Positions 31,825 through 40,823 of a stretch of DNA of 64,000 bases are shown here, piece by piece. A program made the translations under genes and the position numbers. The stretch's first letter is position 1. Each line of letters starts with the position of its first letter. Under the pieces are notes generated by a model that saw only the letters and a program-made list of their open reading frames with translations, was not told where the DNA came from and made no database searches. Origin of the DNA: Psychrobacter sp. Pi2-1 (GTDB lineage Bacteria; Pseudomonadota; Gammaproteobacteria; Pseudomonadales; Moraxellaceae); NCBI RefSeq assembly GCF_904846645.1, contig NZ_CAJHBO010000005.1:62001-126000 (forward strand), read 5' to 3'.

Positions 31825-32601
31825 ATGCGTAATGAAGCGCTCGTCGGGTATTTATTGCATCAGCGTCCTTATCAAGAAAAACGCGCTTTGTATTATCTTT
31901 TTTCTCAACAACACGGTGTGATACATGGTGTTGGGAAAAAAGGCGCGCCGCTATTTATGCCATTACAGCTTTTTGCTACAGGCAAACGTGACCTAAAAAC
32001 CTTTAGTCAAATTAATATTGCTTCGCAAGATAATACTCAAGCTGACAGTGTTCAAAAAGACAGTACACCTGCTGTCTTAGAAGCCGTACCTTACGCTAAT
32101 ATCGGCGGCCAACATCAGTATGCCGCACTATATATAAACGAGATTCTGTGGCGGCTGTTACCTACTGAAGATCCAATGCCAGTACTATGGCAGCATTATC
32201 AAATTAGTTTACAACAACTCAAGCAGCCCTTAAGTAATAGCGAGCTTCGCCTTTGTTTACGTCAGTTTGAGCAGTATCTATTTACCGAATTAGGATTTAC
32301 TTTAACGTTAACGCATGACAACGTTGAAGATCCCATCGAGTATGATTGTACTTACCGCTTTTTACCGGATATAGGTTTGCTCCCTGTATTAGTACATAAT
32401 GAAAAGTCTGAGCATTTAGCCAGTGAGTCTGGACAGACTGTTTTTAAGGGTGCGGATATTATAGAAATGGCACGTTTAGGTATTACTGAACAGACGCTGA
32501 GCCATTGGTCAAAACTACATCGACATCTTATTGATCATTTGCTTGATTATCAGCCGCTACAAAGTCGTCTGTTATGGCAGCAACAGCAGCGTTATCAATA
32601 A
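31825..32601 (+). CDS. recO: DNA repair protein RecO
   Basis: A 258-residue protein of the RecFOR pathway that helps load RecA onto SSB-coated single strands. The OB-fold N-terminus (EALVGYLLHQRPYQEKRALYYLFSQQHGVIHGVGKKG) and the helical region with ELRLCLRQFEQYLFTELGF are characteristic. No zinc-finger cysteines are evident, as in other gammaproteobacterial RecO proteins. It lies between era and pdxJ, the conserved order in this class. Confidence 0.93.
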   Translation: MRNEALVGYLLHQRPYQEKRALYYLFSQQHGVIHGVGKKGAPLFMPLQLFATGKRDLKTFSQINIASQDNTQADSVQKDSTPAVLEAVPYANIGGQHQYAALYINEILWRLLPTEDPMPVLWQHYQISLQQLKQPLSNSELRLCLRQFEQYLFTELGFTLTLTHDNVEDPIEYDCTYRFLPDIGLLPVLVHNEKSEHLASESGQTVFKGADIIEMARLGITEQTLSHWSKLHRHLIDHLLDYQPLQSRLLWQQQQRYQ

Positions 32602-32667
32602 CTGCATTCTCAAATATCATCGTAGTATCAACTATATAAGTTAGGCTTAATTGTCCAAAGGATTTTT

Positions 32668-33441
32668 ATGAGTATCTCTGTATCTACCTCATCTGAAAAC
32701 AATACAAAAAAACCTTTGCTAGGCGTGAATATTGATCATGTGGCAACACTTCGTCAAGCGCGCGGTGTGAGTTATCCAAGTCCTCTAGCTGCTGCATTAC
32801 TGTGCGAAAAGGCAGGGGCAGATGGTATCACTATACATTTACGTGAAGATCGTCGTCATATACAAGATGCTGATGTTTATGAAATGGCAGGGCAGTTGTC
32901 GACGAGAATGAATCTAGAGATGGCCGCAACTGATGAGATGCTTGCAATTGCCTGCAAAGTTAAACCTTTTTGGGTATGTCTAGTACCTGAAAAGCGTGCA
33001 GAGCTAACGACAGAAGGTGGTCTTGATGTTGCAGGGCAAGTCATATCTCTAAAAGAGTATGTTCATAAACTGCAAGCCTCTAATATTAAGGTTTCCTTAT
33101 TCATTGATCCTGATGACAAGCAGATTGCAGCCGCAATAGAGTGTGGCGCAGACGCAATAGAGTTGCATACTGGTGCTTATGCCGAAGCAGGCTTAGCAAA
33201 TGATACTGACGTACAGTTGGCTGAACTTAAAAGACTTGAACAAGCAGTAGCTACAGCACAGAGCCTAGACGATAAATTGCTTATTAACGCGGGTCATGGT
33301 CTAACGTGTGACAATGTGAATGCTATTGCAAAGATTGATGGTATCTATGAGTTAAATATTGGTCACGCACTTATTGCAGATGCGGTCTTCGTAGGACTAG
33401 AAAGCGCTGTGACAATGATGAAAGAAGCCATGTATAAATAG
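32668..33441 (+). CDS. pdxJ: Pyridoxine 5'-phosphate synthase
   Basis: A 257-residue TIM-barrel enzyme that condenses 1-deoxyxylulose 5-phosphate with the PdxA product to make pyridoxine 5'-phosphate (vitamin B6). [48 protein letters not shown] and NAGHGLT are the family motifs in order. About 15 extra residues precede the usual start. AAAGGA lies about eight bases before the ATG. It ends the co-directional block, 20 bases from a convergent pseudopilin gene. Confidence 0.97.
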   Translation: MSISVSTSSENNTKKPLLGVNIDHVATLRQARGVSYPSPLAAALLCEKAGADGITIHLREDRRHIQDADVYEMAGQLSTRMNLEMAATDEMLAIACKVKPFWVCLVPEKRAELTTEGGLDVAGQVISLKEYVHKLQASNIKVSLFIDPDDKQIAAAIECGADAIELHTGAYAEAGLANDTDVQLAELKRLEQAVATAQSLDDKLLINAGHGLTCDNVNAIAKIDGIYELNIGHALIADAVFVGLESAVTMMKEAMYK

Positions 33442-33461
33442 TTTTTCATATATGGCATCTA

Positions 33462-34190
33462 TTACCCATTACATTTCGTAGGGTGGTCTACGTTAAGTTT
33501 ATGTTTGACGATACCGGATTGGTTAAAAGAGATTTGGTACATTGACTTATTATAAGAAGAGGTAGGACAGTATTTTATATGACCGAAATGTCCGCGTGGT
33601 CTGCCGCTATCGCCCCAGAACTTAGTATAGTGACGCCTACCGCCAACTCTTAACTTCACTGTACTATATCTTAGGTTTAAAGATTGCTGCGCTAATAACG
33701 TGTCTACTTGAGAATCAAAATGCTTGTTGTCGTTTTTATCTACGAATAGCAGAAGCGTTTTATCACTGTTCCTATGGCATTGCTGTGCATCATTCGATAA
33801 ACAAACTAAGACATCCTGCCGGCTTATATAACTTTCGGCCTTTGCTAAGGATAAGGTATTCTCTAACTGATGCTTAACACGTTGGGCTTCCATTCGTGCT
33901 AAGTGCGTTAAGATGCTTGGCACTGCAATAGCTGCGATAATTCCCAATACCATTGTCGTCACAGTTAGCTCAACGAGAGTAAAGCCATTTGATTGCTTAG
34001 CATTTAAAGCATTATTGTTTTGAAGGGATGGATTCCTATAATCGATTAACTTAAATAGTTTATTGAGTAACCCAGATGCAATAGCTAAAAACTTATCAAT
34101 TCCATATCCGTCTTTTCTGCAAATAGGTAAACAAAGGGTAAAAATGGCTATTCTCTTATAATGGGCCAGTACCTTATGAAGTAAGTTCAT
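33462..34190 (-). CDS. FimT/GspH-like pseudopilin with unusually long leader
   Basis: A protein whose central part is a type IV pilin-like N-terminus: the prepilin peptidase site is Gly69|Phe70 with Glu74 at +5 (NGFTLVELTV), followed by one hydrophobic helix. A GspH/FimT-like C-terminal domain ends in GIVKHKLNVDHPTKCNG. Pseudopilins of this class prime or cap type IV pili or type II secretion pseudopili. The leader is odd: 69 residues precede the cleavage site, versus usually fewer than 30, and no closer ATG, GTG or TTG in frame was found. The first 50 residues include a hydrophobic stretch (IAIFTLCLPIC). No other pilus genes are adjacent. The start is therefore uncertain. Confidence 0.75.
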   Translation of the reverse strand: MNLLHKVLAHYKRIAIFTLCLPICRKDGYGIDKFLAIASGLLNKLFKLIDYRNPSLQNNNALNAKQSNGFTLVELTVTTMVLGIIAAIAVPSILTHLARMEAQRVKHQLENTLSLAKAESYISRQDVLVCLSNDAQQCHRNSDKTLLLFVDKNDNKHFDSQVDTLLAQQSLNLRYSTVKLRVGGRRHYTKFWGDSGRPRGHFGHIKYCPTSSYNKSMYQISFNQSGIVKHKLNVDHPTKCNG

Positions 34191-34774
34191 AATGCGCTAC
34201 ATCCTATAGCTGTTTGTCATTTAAGTAGAAAACAACGTCTCACACATCCTTGTGTTGACTGTCTTTTAAGCAAACCAATTGTCCAAATTCTTTAAACTTT
34301 CTCTGACTTAACTATATATAAAACACATACAACACCTAATTACTTGATTTTCAGAAGAATATTGGTTTTTTACAATATATATGTAATATATAGCGACTGT
34401 CAAAAAATGTTTCAATTAGTGAAAGATCGACATTAGCAATAGAGAAAAAATTCTAATTGTAATAAAATGCTTCAAGAAAATAGCTATCAATAGACTATTC
34501 ATCTATCGCAAACTGATGTGTAAAAGATAAGAAGCGTAAGGTGTGTTAGTTCTGGGTAACTTAGACTGTTTATTGTGTTTTAGTTACAACATTATCGTGT
34601 AATAATGTGTAGCTCGTTAACGAAAAAAGTTGTAAACTGAATTAATAATCGCTAAGCTACTCCTTAATTGGTTTTGCTTTGTAACTTAAAATGCGTAAGA
34701 GATGTCTATCTTAGTACGTCTTGAGAATCGGTTTTGCTTAATGCATCACTAAAATTATCCTTTGGAGGAAGTCC
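34191..34774. other. Long AT-rich leader region upstream of ompA
   Basis: 584 bases without a gene between the divergent pseudopilin gene and ompA. The ompA ribosome-binding site GGAGGA ends six bases before the ATG at 34775. The motif GGTTTTGCTT occurs twice (34669-34678 and 34730-34739). No confident promoter hexamers or terminator were found. A long untranslated leader for ompA would fit the strong expression usual for OmpA proteins. Confidence 0.5.
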
Positions 34775-36052
34775 ATGAAATTGAATAAAATAGCTCTAGC
34801 CCTTGTTGCTGTAGCGGCTGCACCGATGGCAGCTAATGCTGGTGTTACTATTAGCCCGTTGCTTCTTGGTTATCACATGGTTGATGAAGAGTTCGGCGAT
34901 ACAGCTGACAAACAGCGCGAAGTTCTTACCACTGGTCAGAACCTGCAGAATAATACAGATCGTCTAGGCAACGATAATGGTGGCGTAGCCAAAGAAAGCA
35001 GCCTATACACTGGTGCTGCACTAGGTATCGAACTTACTCCTTCTACTCAGTTCCAAGTAGAGTATGGCGTATCTGATGCAAACGGCGAAGCTTCTGAAGC
35101 CTCAGCGGAATCTGGTGCTAACCGTTTTGATATCGAACAGACTATGATTTCTGGTAACTTCTTGATCGGTACTGAAGAATTCACTGGTTACACTGATAGC
35201 GCACTTAAGCCATACGTATTAGTAGGTGCTGGTCAATCTAAGATTAAAGTAGAAAACCAAGAAGAGTACCAAGATAGCAACGGTAATACAGTTGCTGCTG
35301 GTACTGAAGTGTCAGAATCTAAAGACACTATTGGTAACCTAGGTCTAGGTGCTATGTATCGCATCAATGACGCGCTAAGCCTACGTGGTGAAGCTCGTGC
35401 GATTCATAACTTTGACAACAACTGGTGGGAAGGCATGGCTTTGGCCGGTCTAGAAGTAGTATTAGGTGGCCATTTAGCACCTACAGTAGCAGTACCACCT
35501 ATGCAAGAGCCAGTAGTTGACAACACTCCAGTAGTTGTTGTTGAAGCTGATCTTGATTCTGACGGTGATGGCGTACCTGATAGCATCGATGCATGCCCAG
35601 GCACTCCAATGAACGTTGTAGTTGATGAGCGCGGTTGCCCAGTACCAGTAGACATTACTGACGAACTGAAAATGGAACTACGTGTATTCTTTGATAACGA
35701 CAAGTCAGCTATCAAAAACCAGTACAAGCCAGAAATCGCTAAAGTAGCAGAGAAGATGCGTGAGTATCCTAACTCTACCGCTCGTGTAGAAGGTCATGCT
35801 TCTAAGACTGGTCCTTCAGCACGTTATAACCAACGTCTATCTGAAGCTCGTGCCGTTGCTGTTAAATCTATGCTAACTAACGAATTCGGTATCGCTCCAA
35901 ACCGTCTATCAACTGTAGGCTATGGTTACAACAACCCAATCGCTTCAAACGACACTGAAGAAGGTCGTGCTATGAACCGTCGTGTTTATGCCATCATCAC
36001 TGGTGACAAAACAATGACTGTTGAACAAACTAAAGATATGGTTGTTCAATAA
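34775..36052 (+). CDS. ompA: OmpA family outer-membrane protein
   Basis: A 425-residue major outer-membrane protein. The signal peptide is MKLNKIALALVAVAAAPMAA|N-A-G. An N-terminal eight-strand beta-barrel spans about 23-235. A calcium-binding type 3 repeat follows (DLDSDGDGVPDSIDACPGTP, about 256-275), then the C-terminal OmpA peptidoglycan-binding domain with RVEGHASKTGPSARYNQRLSEARA (about 340-363) and NRRVYA. The barrel/type 3 repeat/OmpA layout resembles OprF-like porins. The strong GGAGGA site and dedicated terminator suggest high, monocistronic expression. Confidence 0.95.
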   Translation: MKLNKIALALVAVAAAPMAANAGVTISPLLLGYHMVDEEFGDTADKQREVLTTGQNLQNNTDRLGNDNGGVAKESSLYTGAALGIELTPSTQFQVEYGVSDANGEASEASAESGANRFDIEQTMISGNFLIGTEEFTGYTDSALKPYVLVGAGQSKIKVENQEEYQDSNGNTVAAGTEVSESKDTIGNLGLGAMYRINDALSLRGEARAIHNFDNNWWEGMALAGLEVVLGGHLAPTVAVPPMQEPVVDNTPVVVVEADLDSDGDGVPDSIDACPGTPMNVVVDERGCPVPVDITDELKMELRVFFDNDKSAIKNQYKPEIAKVAEKMREYPNSTARVEGHASKTGPSARYNQRLSEARAVAVKSMLTNEFGIAPNRLSTVGYGYNNPIASNDTEEGRAMNRRVYAIITGDKTMTVEQTKDMVVQ

Positions 36053-36401
36053 GTATTAGCAAAATAACCGTATAGTTAAATATACAGTTACAAAAAAAGC
36101 CACCCAATGGGTGGCTTTTTTTTATTTATGTATTGAGAAAAGTGAGTTATTACATAAATTTATGAATCAATAATGTTATACTAGCCACCCAAACATTCTG
36201 TAAATTAACAGCATGTACATTAGCATAGCAATCTGTATGATGAATTCGTCAGTATAGATATTTGATTGTATTGAACTTTTTTATTTGATAGCATTCTTTT
36301 TTGCATCATCTTAGATTCAATATCTATCTGATTGATGATGAAAGTTTATTCAGCAGCGCTTACTGCTACTGCATTTTTTTAAGACGAAACGAGCATTTTA
36401 T
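36053..36401. other. Intergenic region between ompA and typA
   Basis: 349 bases holding the ompA terminator (36092-36123) and the typA promoter region. A weak candidate is TTGTAT, 17 bases, TAGCAT at about 36267-36295. No other element was seen, and the open frame starting at 36301 is a shadow of typA. Confidence 0.45.
36092..36123 (+). terminator. Rho-independent terminator of ompA
   Basis: AAAAAAAGCCACCC and GGGTGGCTTTTTTTT form a strong stem around an AAT loop, about 40 bases after the ompA stop. Confidence 0.92.
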
Positions 36402-38252
36402 ATGGCGAACGATATCAAACACCTGCGTAACATTGCAATTATTGCCCACGTTGACCACGGTAAGACAACTTTGGTTGATAAGTTATTACATCAGTCTGGT
36501 ACTTTTGGCGACCGTGCAAACATTGCTGAGCGTGCAATGGACTCAGGTGATATTGAGCAAGAACGTGGTATTACCATTTTGGCTAAAAACACAGCTATCC
36601 GCTGGACAGACAAAACTACAGAAACTGAATACCGTATCAACATTGTAGATACCCCAGGTCACGCCGATTTTGGTGGTGAAGTTGAGCGTGTAATGTCTAT
36701 GGTTGACTGCGTACTTTTGGTTGTTGACGCTGTTGATGGTCCAATGCCTCAGACTCGTTTTGTGACGCAAAAAGCATTCGAACAAGGTCTAAAGCCGATC
36801 GTTGTTATCAACAAAATCGATCGTCCTGGCTCACGTCCTGATTGGGTAATGGATCAAATCTTTGATTTGTTTGATAACCTAGGTGCAAACGATGAGCAGC
36901 TTGATTTCCCAGTTGTTTATGCTTCAGCATTGAACGGTATTGCAGGTCTAGAAGCAGACGATTTAGCTGACGACATGACCCCATTGTTCAAAACTATCGT
37001 TGACGTTGTTCAGCCTCCACAGGTTGATGCTGATGCTCCGTTCCGTATGCAAATCTCAAGCCTTGATTACAATAGCTTTGTTGGTGTAATCGGTATTGGC
37101 CGTATTCAGCGTGGTAAAGTTAAACTTAATACGCCAGTGACTGTTATTGATAAGCATGGCAAGACACGTAACGGCCGTATCCTAAAAATCATGGGTTACC
37201 ATGGTCTGGATCGTATTGATGTTGAAGATGCACAAGCCGGTGATATCGTTTGTATAACAGGTATCGATGCACTAAACATCTCTGATACTATTTGTGATCC
37301 TAACAACGTTGAAGCACTACCAGCACTAACGGTAGATCAACCTACAGTATCTATGAACTTCCAAGTAAATAATTCACCATTTGCTGGTCGTGAAGGTAAG
37401 TTCGTGACTTCACGTAACATTCGTGAGCGTCTTGAGCGTGAGTTGATTCATAACGTAGCATTGCGTGTAGAAGACACTGAGTCTCCTGACAAATTCAAAG
37501 TATCAGGCCGTGGTGAGCTTCATTTATCAGTACTTATCGAAAACATGCGCCGTGAAGGTTTTGAGCTAGGTGTTTCTGGCCCAGAAGTTATCGTTAAAGA
37601 AGTTGATGGTAAGCTACAAGAGCCATATGAAAACGTTGTCTTCGATATCGAAGAAGAGCATCAAGGTTCTATCATGGAGCAAGTTGGTCTACGCAAAGGC
37701 GAGATGACTAACATGGAGCTGGACGGTAAAGGCCGTATGCGTATTGAGGCAACCATACCAGCGCGTGGCTTGATCGGTTTCCGTTCTGAGTTCCTAACCC
37801 TGACTTCAGGTAGTGGTATCATGACCTCGAGCTTTTCACATTACGGTCCACAGAAGATCGGTGATGTTGGTGGTCGTTCTAACGGCGTCTTAGTTTCTAT
37901 GGCAAATGGTACTTGCCTAGGTTTTGCTCTATTTAACCTACAGAAACGTGGTAAGTTGTTTGCTGAGCCACAGCTTGAAGTTTATGAAGGTATGATTGTT
38001 GGTCTTAACTCTCGTAACGATGATATGACTGTTAACCCAACGACTGCTAAACAGTTAACCAACGTACGTGCTAGTGGTACTGACGAAGCATTGACGTTGA
38101 CGCCAGCAGTGAAGTTCACTCTTGAGCAAGCGCTTGAATTTATTCAAGACGATGAGCTAGTCGAAGTAACGCCAAAAGCAGTACGTATTCGTAAGCGCTA
38201 CTTGACTGAAAGTGAGCGTAAGCGTCATGGCCGTGGTAAGAAAGGTGCTTAA
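36402..38252 (+). CDS. typA: Ribosome-associated GTPase TypA/BipA
   Basis: A 616-residue translational GTPase involved in ribosome assembly and growth at low temperature and stress. G1 [18 protein letters not shown]3 [10 protein letters not shown] and G4 NKIDRPG are intact. The BipA-specific C-terminal domain includes the [13 protein letters not shown] and basic [21 protein letters not shown] ends. Length is typical. It is not in an operon and is followed by two hairpins, the second a good terminator. Confidence 0.97.
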   Translation: MANDIKHLRNIAIIAHVDHGKTTLVDKLLHQSGTFGDRANIAERAMDSGDIEQERGITILAKNTAIRWTDKTTETEYRINIVDTPGHADFGGEVERVMSMVDCVLLVVDAVDGPMPQTRFVTQKAFEQGLKPIVVINKIDRPGSRPDWVMDQIFDLFDNLGANDEQLDFPVVYASALNGIAGLEADDLADDMTPLFKTIVDVVQPPQVDADAPFRMQISSLDYNSFVGVIGIGRIQRGKVKLNTPVTVIDKHGKTRNGRILKIMGYHGLDRIDVEDAQAGDIVCITGIDALNISDTICDPNNVEALPALTVDQPTVSMNFQVNNSPFAGREGKFVTSRNIRERLERELIHNVALRVEDTESPDKFKVSGRGELHLSVLIENMRREGFELGVSGPEVIVKEVDGKLQEPYENVVFDIEEEHQGSIMEQVGLRKGEMTNMELDGKGRMRIEATIPARGLIGFRSEFLTLTSGSGIMTSSFSHYGPQKIGDVGGRSNGVLVSMANGTCLGFALFNLQKRGKLFAEPQLEVYEGMIVGLNSRNDDMTVNPTTAKQLTNVRASGTDEALTLTPAVKFTLEQALEFIQDDELVEVTPKAVRIRKRYLTESERKRHGRGKKGA

Positions 38253-38303
38253 TATCAATAAGTGAGTTACTGAGTAATTCATTATATTAATGTTTGACGC
38301 AAA

Positions 38304-38337
38304 CACTTAGTGTCAGTAGTTTTGCTGGCACTAAGTG
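38304..38337. repeat. Inverted repeat downstream of typA
   Basis: CACTTAGTGTCAG and CTGGCACTAAGTG form a 13-bp stem with one wobble and an 8-base loop. TGTTTG-ACG-CAAACA (38291-38305) abuts it. There is no T-run, so it is not a terminator; it may protect mRNA or be a protein site. Confidence 0.5.
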
Positions 38338-38348
38338 ATTCAAAAATG

Positions 38349-38397
38349 AGCAGTATAAGGTGAGCTATTAGTGGTTCACTTTATACTGCTTTTTTTG
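38349..38397 (+). terminator. Rho-independent terminator of typA
   Basis: AGCAGTATAAGGTGA pairs with TCACTTTATACTGCT (15 bp, one G-T wobble) and is followed by seven T residues. Confidence 0.85.
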
Positions 38398-38530
38398 TGT
38401 TGTAATCTTGGAAAAATACAGACAGAATGAATAGTGGCATTAATGTATTCAATTATTAACATGAAAGCTAAATGTGACACTAATTATATAAATATCTATT
38501 GGTTTGTAGATAAATTTTGAGGAAAAAACA

Positions 38531-38986
38531 ATGAGTATGGTTTCAGAGTTTAAAGAGTTTGCTGTTAAGGGTAATGTGATGGATTTGGCAGTCGGTGTCA
38601 TCATCGGCGGGGCTTTTGCTACCATCACAAAATCTTTGGTAGATGATATTATTATGCCGATTGTCGCTTTTATCTTTGGCGGCGAGATTAATTTTGAAAA
38701 TATGTTCTTAGTTTTAGGCGATGCACCTGATGGTATCGCTATGACTTATGATGCGCTCAAGGAGGCAGGTGTACCTGTATTGGCTTATGGTAGTTTTATT
38801 ACCGTACTTATTAACTTTCTAATCTTAGCTTTCATCATCTTTATGATGGTTAGAGGTGTCAATAAAATGCGCCGTGCTGAAGAGGTAGAGGAAGTTATAG
38901 AAGCAGCAGTAGAGGAACCATCAGAGGAAGTGAAGTTGCTGCGCGAAATCAGTGCTAAATTAAGTAATACCAGTATGACGAAATAA
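38531..38986 (+). CDS. mscL: Large-conductance mechanosensitive channel
   Basis: A 151-residue inner-membrane channel that opens under membrane tension and releases solutes on osmotic downshock. The N-terminal [28 protein letters not shown] is the family signature (TM1). TM2 is [25 protein letters not shown], and the C-terminal helix is [10 protein letters not shown], preceded by a very acidic stretch ([18 protein letters not shown]) somewhat longer than usual. GAGGAA lies before the ATG. It is convergent with an exported hypothetical gene across a shared hairpin. Confidence 0.97.
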   Translation: MSMVSEFKEFAVKGNVMDLAVGVIIGGAFATITKSLVDDIIMPIVAFIFGGEINFENMFLVLGDAPDGIAMTYDALKEAGVPVLAYGSFITVLINFLILAFIIFMMVRGVNKMRRAEEVEEVIEAAVEEPSEEVKLLREISAKLSNTSMTK

Positions 38987-39006
38987 ATTATCAATTCGTT
39001 GACAAT

Positions 39007-39035
39007 AAAAAAGGCTAGCTTCTCGTTAGCCTTTT
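39007..39035. terminator. Terminator between mscL and the convergent exported protein
   Basis: AAAAGGCTA and TAGCCTTTT form a 9-bp stem with a 9-base loop. The longer T-run is on the minus strand, favouring the gene at 39099; it may serve both. Confidence 0.7.
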
Positions 39036-39098
39036 GGCTATGAAATAGTCACAGTCATTTTTTGTGAACTATTTGATGTGCCTACTAAAAGCAAATTG

Positions 39099-39539
39099 TT
39101 ACGGAGTAACCACTACATAGTCATTGGTATTAATTAGAATTTCTGATGGTTGATCGACAACGATACGTACTACGTTATTATCAACGACTTGAGATTTGTA
39201 ATAATTGTCTTCTGCAACTGTGCAGCCTAAACAACGTCCCATCGCATCCCAAGGCTCAACAAATAGCTTCTGCTGTGCTTGATCTGCATTACCACCAATA
39301 AGTGAGAAAGGTAGGCTTACGATATAAGCTGCTGTTCCAGCTACCGCATTAACGAGTTGAAGTGGTTTGCCAACAATCGTATCGACTACCATCGTCTCGT
39401 ATGAAGGCCCGAAATCAGTTTCATCAATTTCTATAGCTGCAAAAGTAGGCTGGATAGTTGCAGCTACCAATCCTAAAGTTGCCAATACAGTAAAAAATCT
39501 CTGCTTAACTGTGCGTTGAGTTTTTGCTTTAACAGTCAT
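39099..39539 (-). CDS. Exported protein of unknown function
   Basis: A 146-residue protein with a Sec signal peptide (basic start, hydrophobic core, cut near PTFA|A at about 34-35). A hydrophobic region follows with LQLVNAVAGTAAYIVSLPFSLIGG (about 61-84), then EPWDAMGRCLGC, and a C-terminal beta-rich segment. The pattern of a hydrophobic hairpin followed by a conserved W-D-R-C-L-G-C segment is reminiscent of small exported proteins in related bacteria, but I cannot name a family. GGATATCG precedes the ATG. Transcribed alone. Likely periplasmic or inner-membrane-associated. Confidence 0.65.
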   Translation of the reverse strand: MTVKAKTQRTVKQRFFTVLATLGLVAATIQPTFAAIEIDETDFGPSYETMVVDTIVGKPLQLVNAVAGTAAYIVSLPFSLIGGNADQAQQKLFVEPWDAMGRCLGCTVAEDNYYKSQVVDNNVVRIVVDQPSEILINTNDYVVVTP

Positions 39540-39829
39540 AACGATATCCTGAAACTCATAGTAGTATGATTAATGGCTGCTGCTATCTTCACGCAGGAAT
39601 CTTGCGGCAACAATAGTTAGGCTAAATATTACAGAAAAATAAATGATACGCACTATTTATGTAAGCGCTAGCACTATTAAAGCAAGATGTGCACTAATAA
39701 GCAACAAAAATGAGAATAATCTAGGTATGGCTTTGGCAATATATAATACTTCTAAAAACGGTTACTTTTTCCAGATGCTAGCTTTATTTAATCTAAATAT
39801 AGTGCCAACAAATAGATATCAGTTATTAA

Positions 39830-40771
39830 CTATTTTAACGGCTGACAATTTGGACAATAAACACTGGCTCTACCAGTAAGCTTAATGTTTTCTAGCGTCG
39901 TGCTGCAATGTAGACAGTTTTCTCCTTGTCTGCCATACACATTTAGGGTTTGCTGGAAGTAACCAGTTTGACCACTGGCTACTGTGAAATCTCGTAGTGT
40001 TGAACCGCCCAGTTTTATCGCTTTCTTCAAAATTTCTTTAATATGATTCACTAAAATGACAATCTGCTCGTGCGAAATTTGATTGGCTGGTGTAGCAGGG
40101 TGGATGCTGGACAAGTACAGACTTTCAGTCGCATAGATATTGCCAACACCGACCACGACTTCTTGTTCCATGATGACAGATTTAATCGCTCGGGAGATAG
40201 GTTTTAGTCGCTTATTCGTTTTAGTATCATCTGACGGTGACCCATTGCTATCTTGACTAGATAAATCTATACGCTGGATTAAGCTGTATAAATAGTCTGC
40301 GGTAAAATCTTTTGAAAGTGGCTCAGGACCTAGATGATCTAGTAGTTTATTGCCGTAATCTTCATGCCATAGTACTGAACCAAAACGTCTCGGATCGTAA
40401 TAGTGTAGCTGAGACTTTTCATTATCAGCATCATTAAAGATGACAACCAGATGGTCATGTTTACGCTTATCAGTACCATAGCTGTGCTGCTGTAAGCTAC
40501 CTGACATTCCTAAATGAATAAGAAGCTGACGTGGTTCAACTTTGCTGGCTGACATGGGAGCATTATTCAGTGCAGCTACTGGCATAAAATTAAGAATCAG
40601 ATACTTTGCTCGGCGCTCGACACTCTCTAATGTGTAATTAACCAGCTCGTCTAAGTTATCTGGCATCATCCATCGCAGCTTTGGTTGAAATACTTTAACA
40701 TCAACTACCTGTTGCCCCAACAATGGAGCAAGACTGGCTTTAGTGGTTTCTACTTCAGGTAATTCAGGCAT
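39830..40771 (-). CDS. mutM: Formamidopyrimidine-DNA glycosylase
   Basis: A 313-residue bifunctional base-excision enzyme that removes 8-oxoguanine and Fapy lesions and cleaves the abasic site. The catalytic residue is the N-terminal proline exposed after Met removal, so translation must begin at the ATG of MPELPEVETT (40771). A TTG five codons upstream is rejected for that reason. The RRAKYLIL segment carries the conserved lysine, and the C-terminal zinc finger is C-x2-C ... C-x2-C (CLHC ... CPNC). An extra segment of about 40 residues near the middle (SQDSNGSPSDDTKTNKRL) makes it longer than E. coli Fpg. It lies 52 bases downstream of relA on the same strand. Confidence 0.95.
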   Translation of the reverse strand: MPELPEVETTKASLAPLLGQQVVDVKVFQPKLRWMMPDNLDELVNYTLESVERRAKYLILNFMPVAALNNAPMSASKVEPRQLLIHLGMSGSLQQHSYGTDKRKHDHLVVIFNDADNEKSQLHYYDPRRFGSVLWHEDYGNKLLDHLGPEPLSKDFTADYLYSLIQRIDLSSQDSNGSPSDDTKTNKRLKPISRAIKSVIMEQEVVVGVGNIYATESLYLSSIHPATPANQISHEQIVILVNHIKEILKKAIKLGGSTLRDFTVASGQTGYFQQTLNVYGRQGENCLHCSTTLENIKLTGRASVYCPNCQPLK

Positions 40772-40823
40772 AGTATTTTTTGACAACTCTGTTATGGAAT
40801 AAACAACTAGCTCAAGTTTTTAT

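Noticed and set aside
36301..36648. 115-codon frame overlapping the start of typA
   Set aside because: Out of frame with the certain typA gene and without family features.
39643..39879. 78-codon frame between the exported protein gene and mutM
   Set aside because: Low-complexity AT-rich translation, no ribosome-binding site, overlaps the mutM 3' end.
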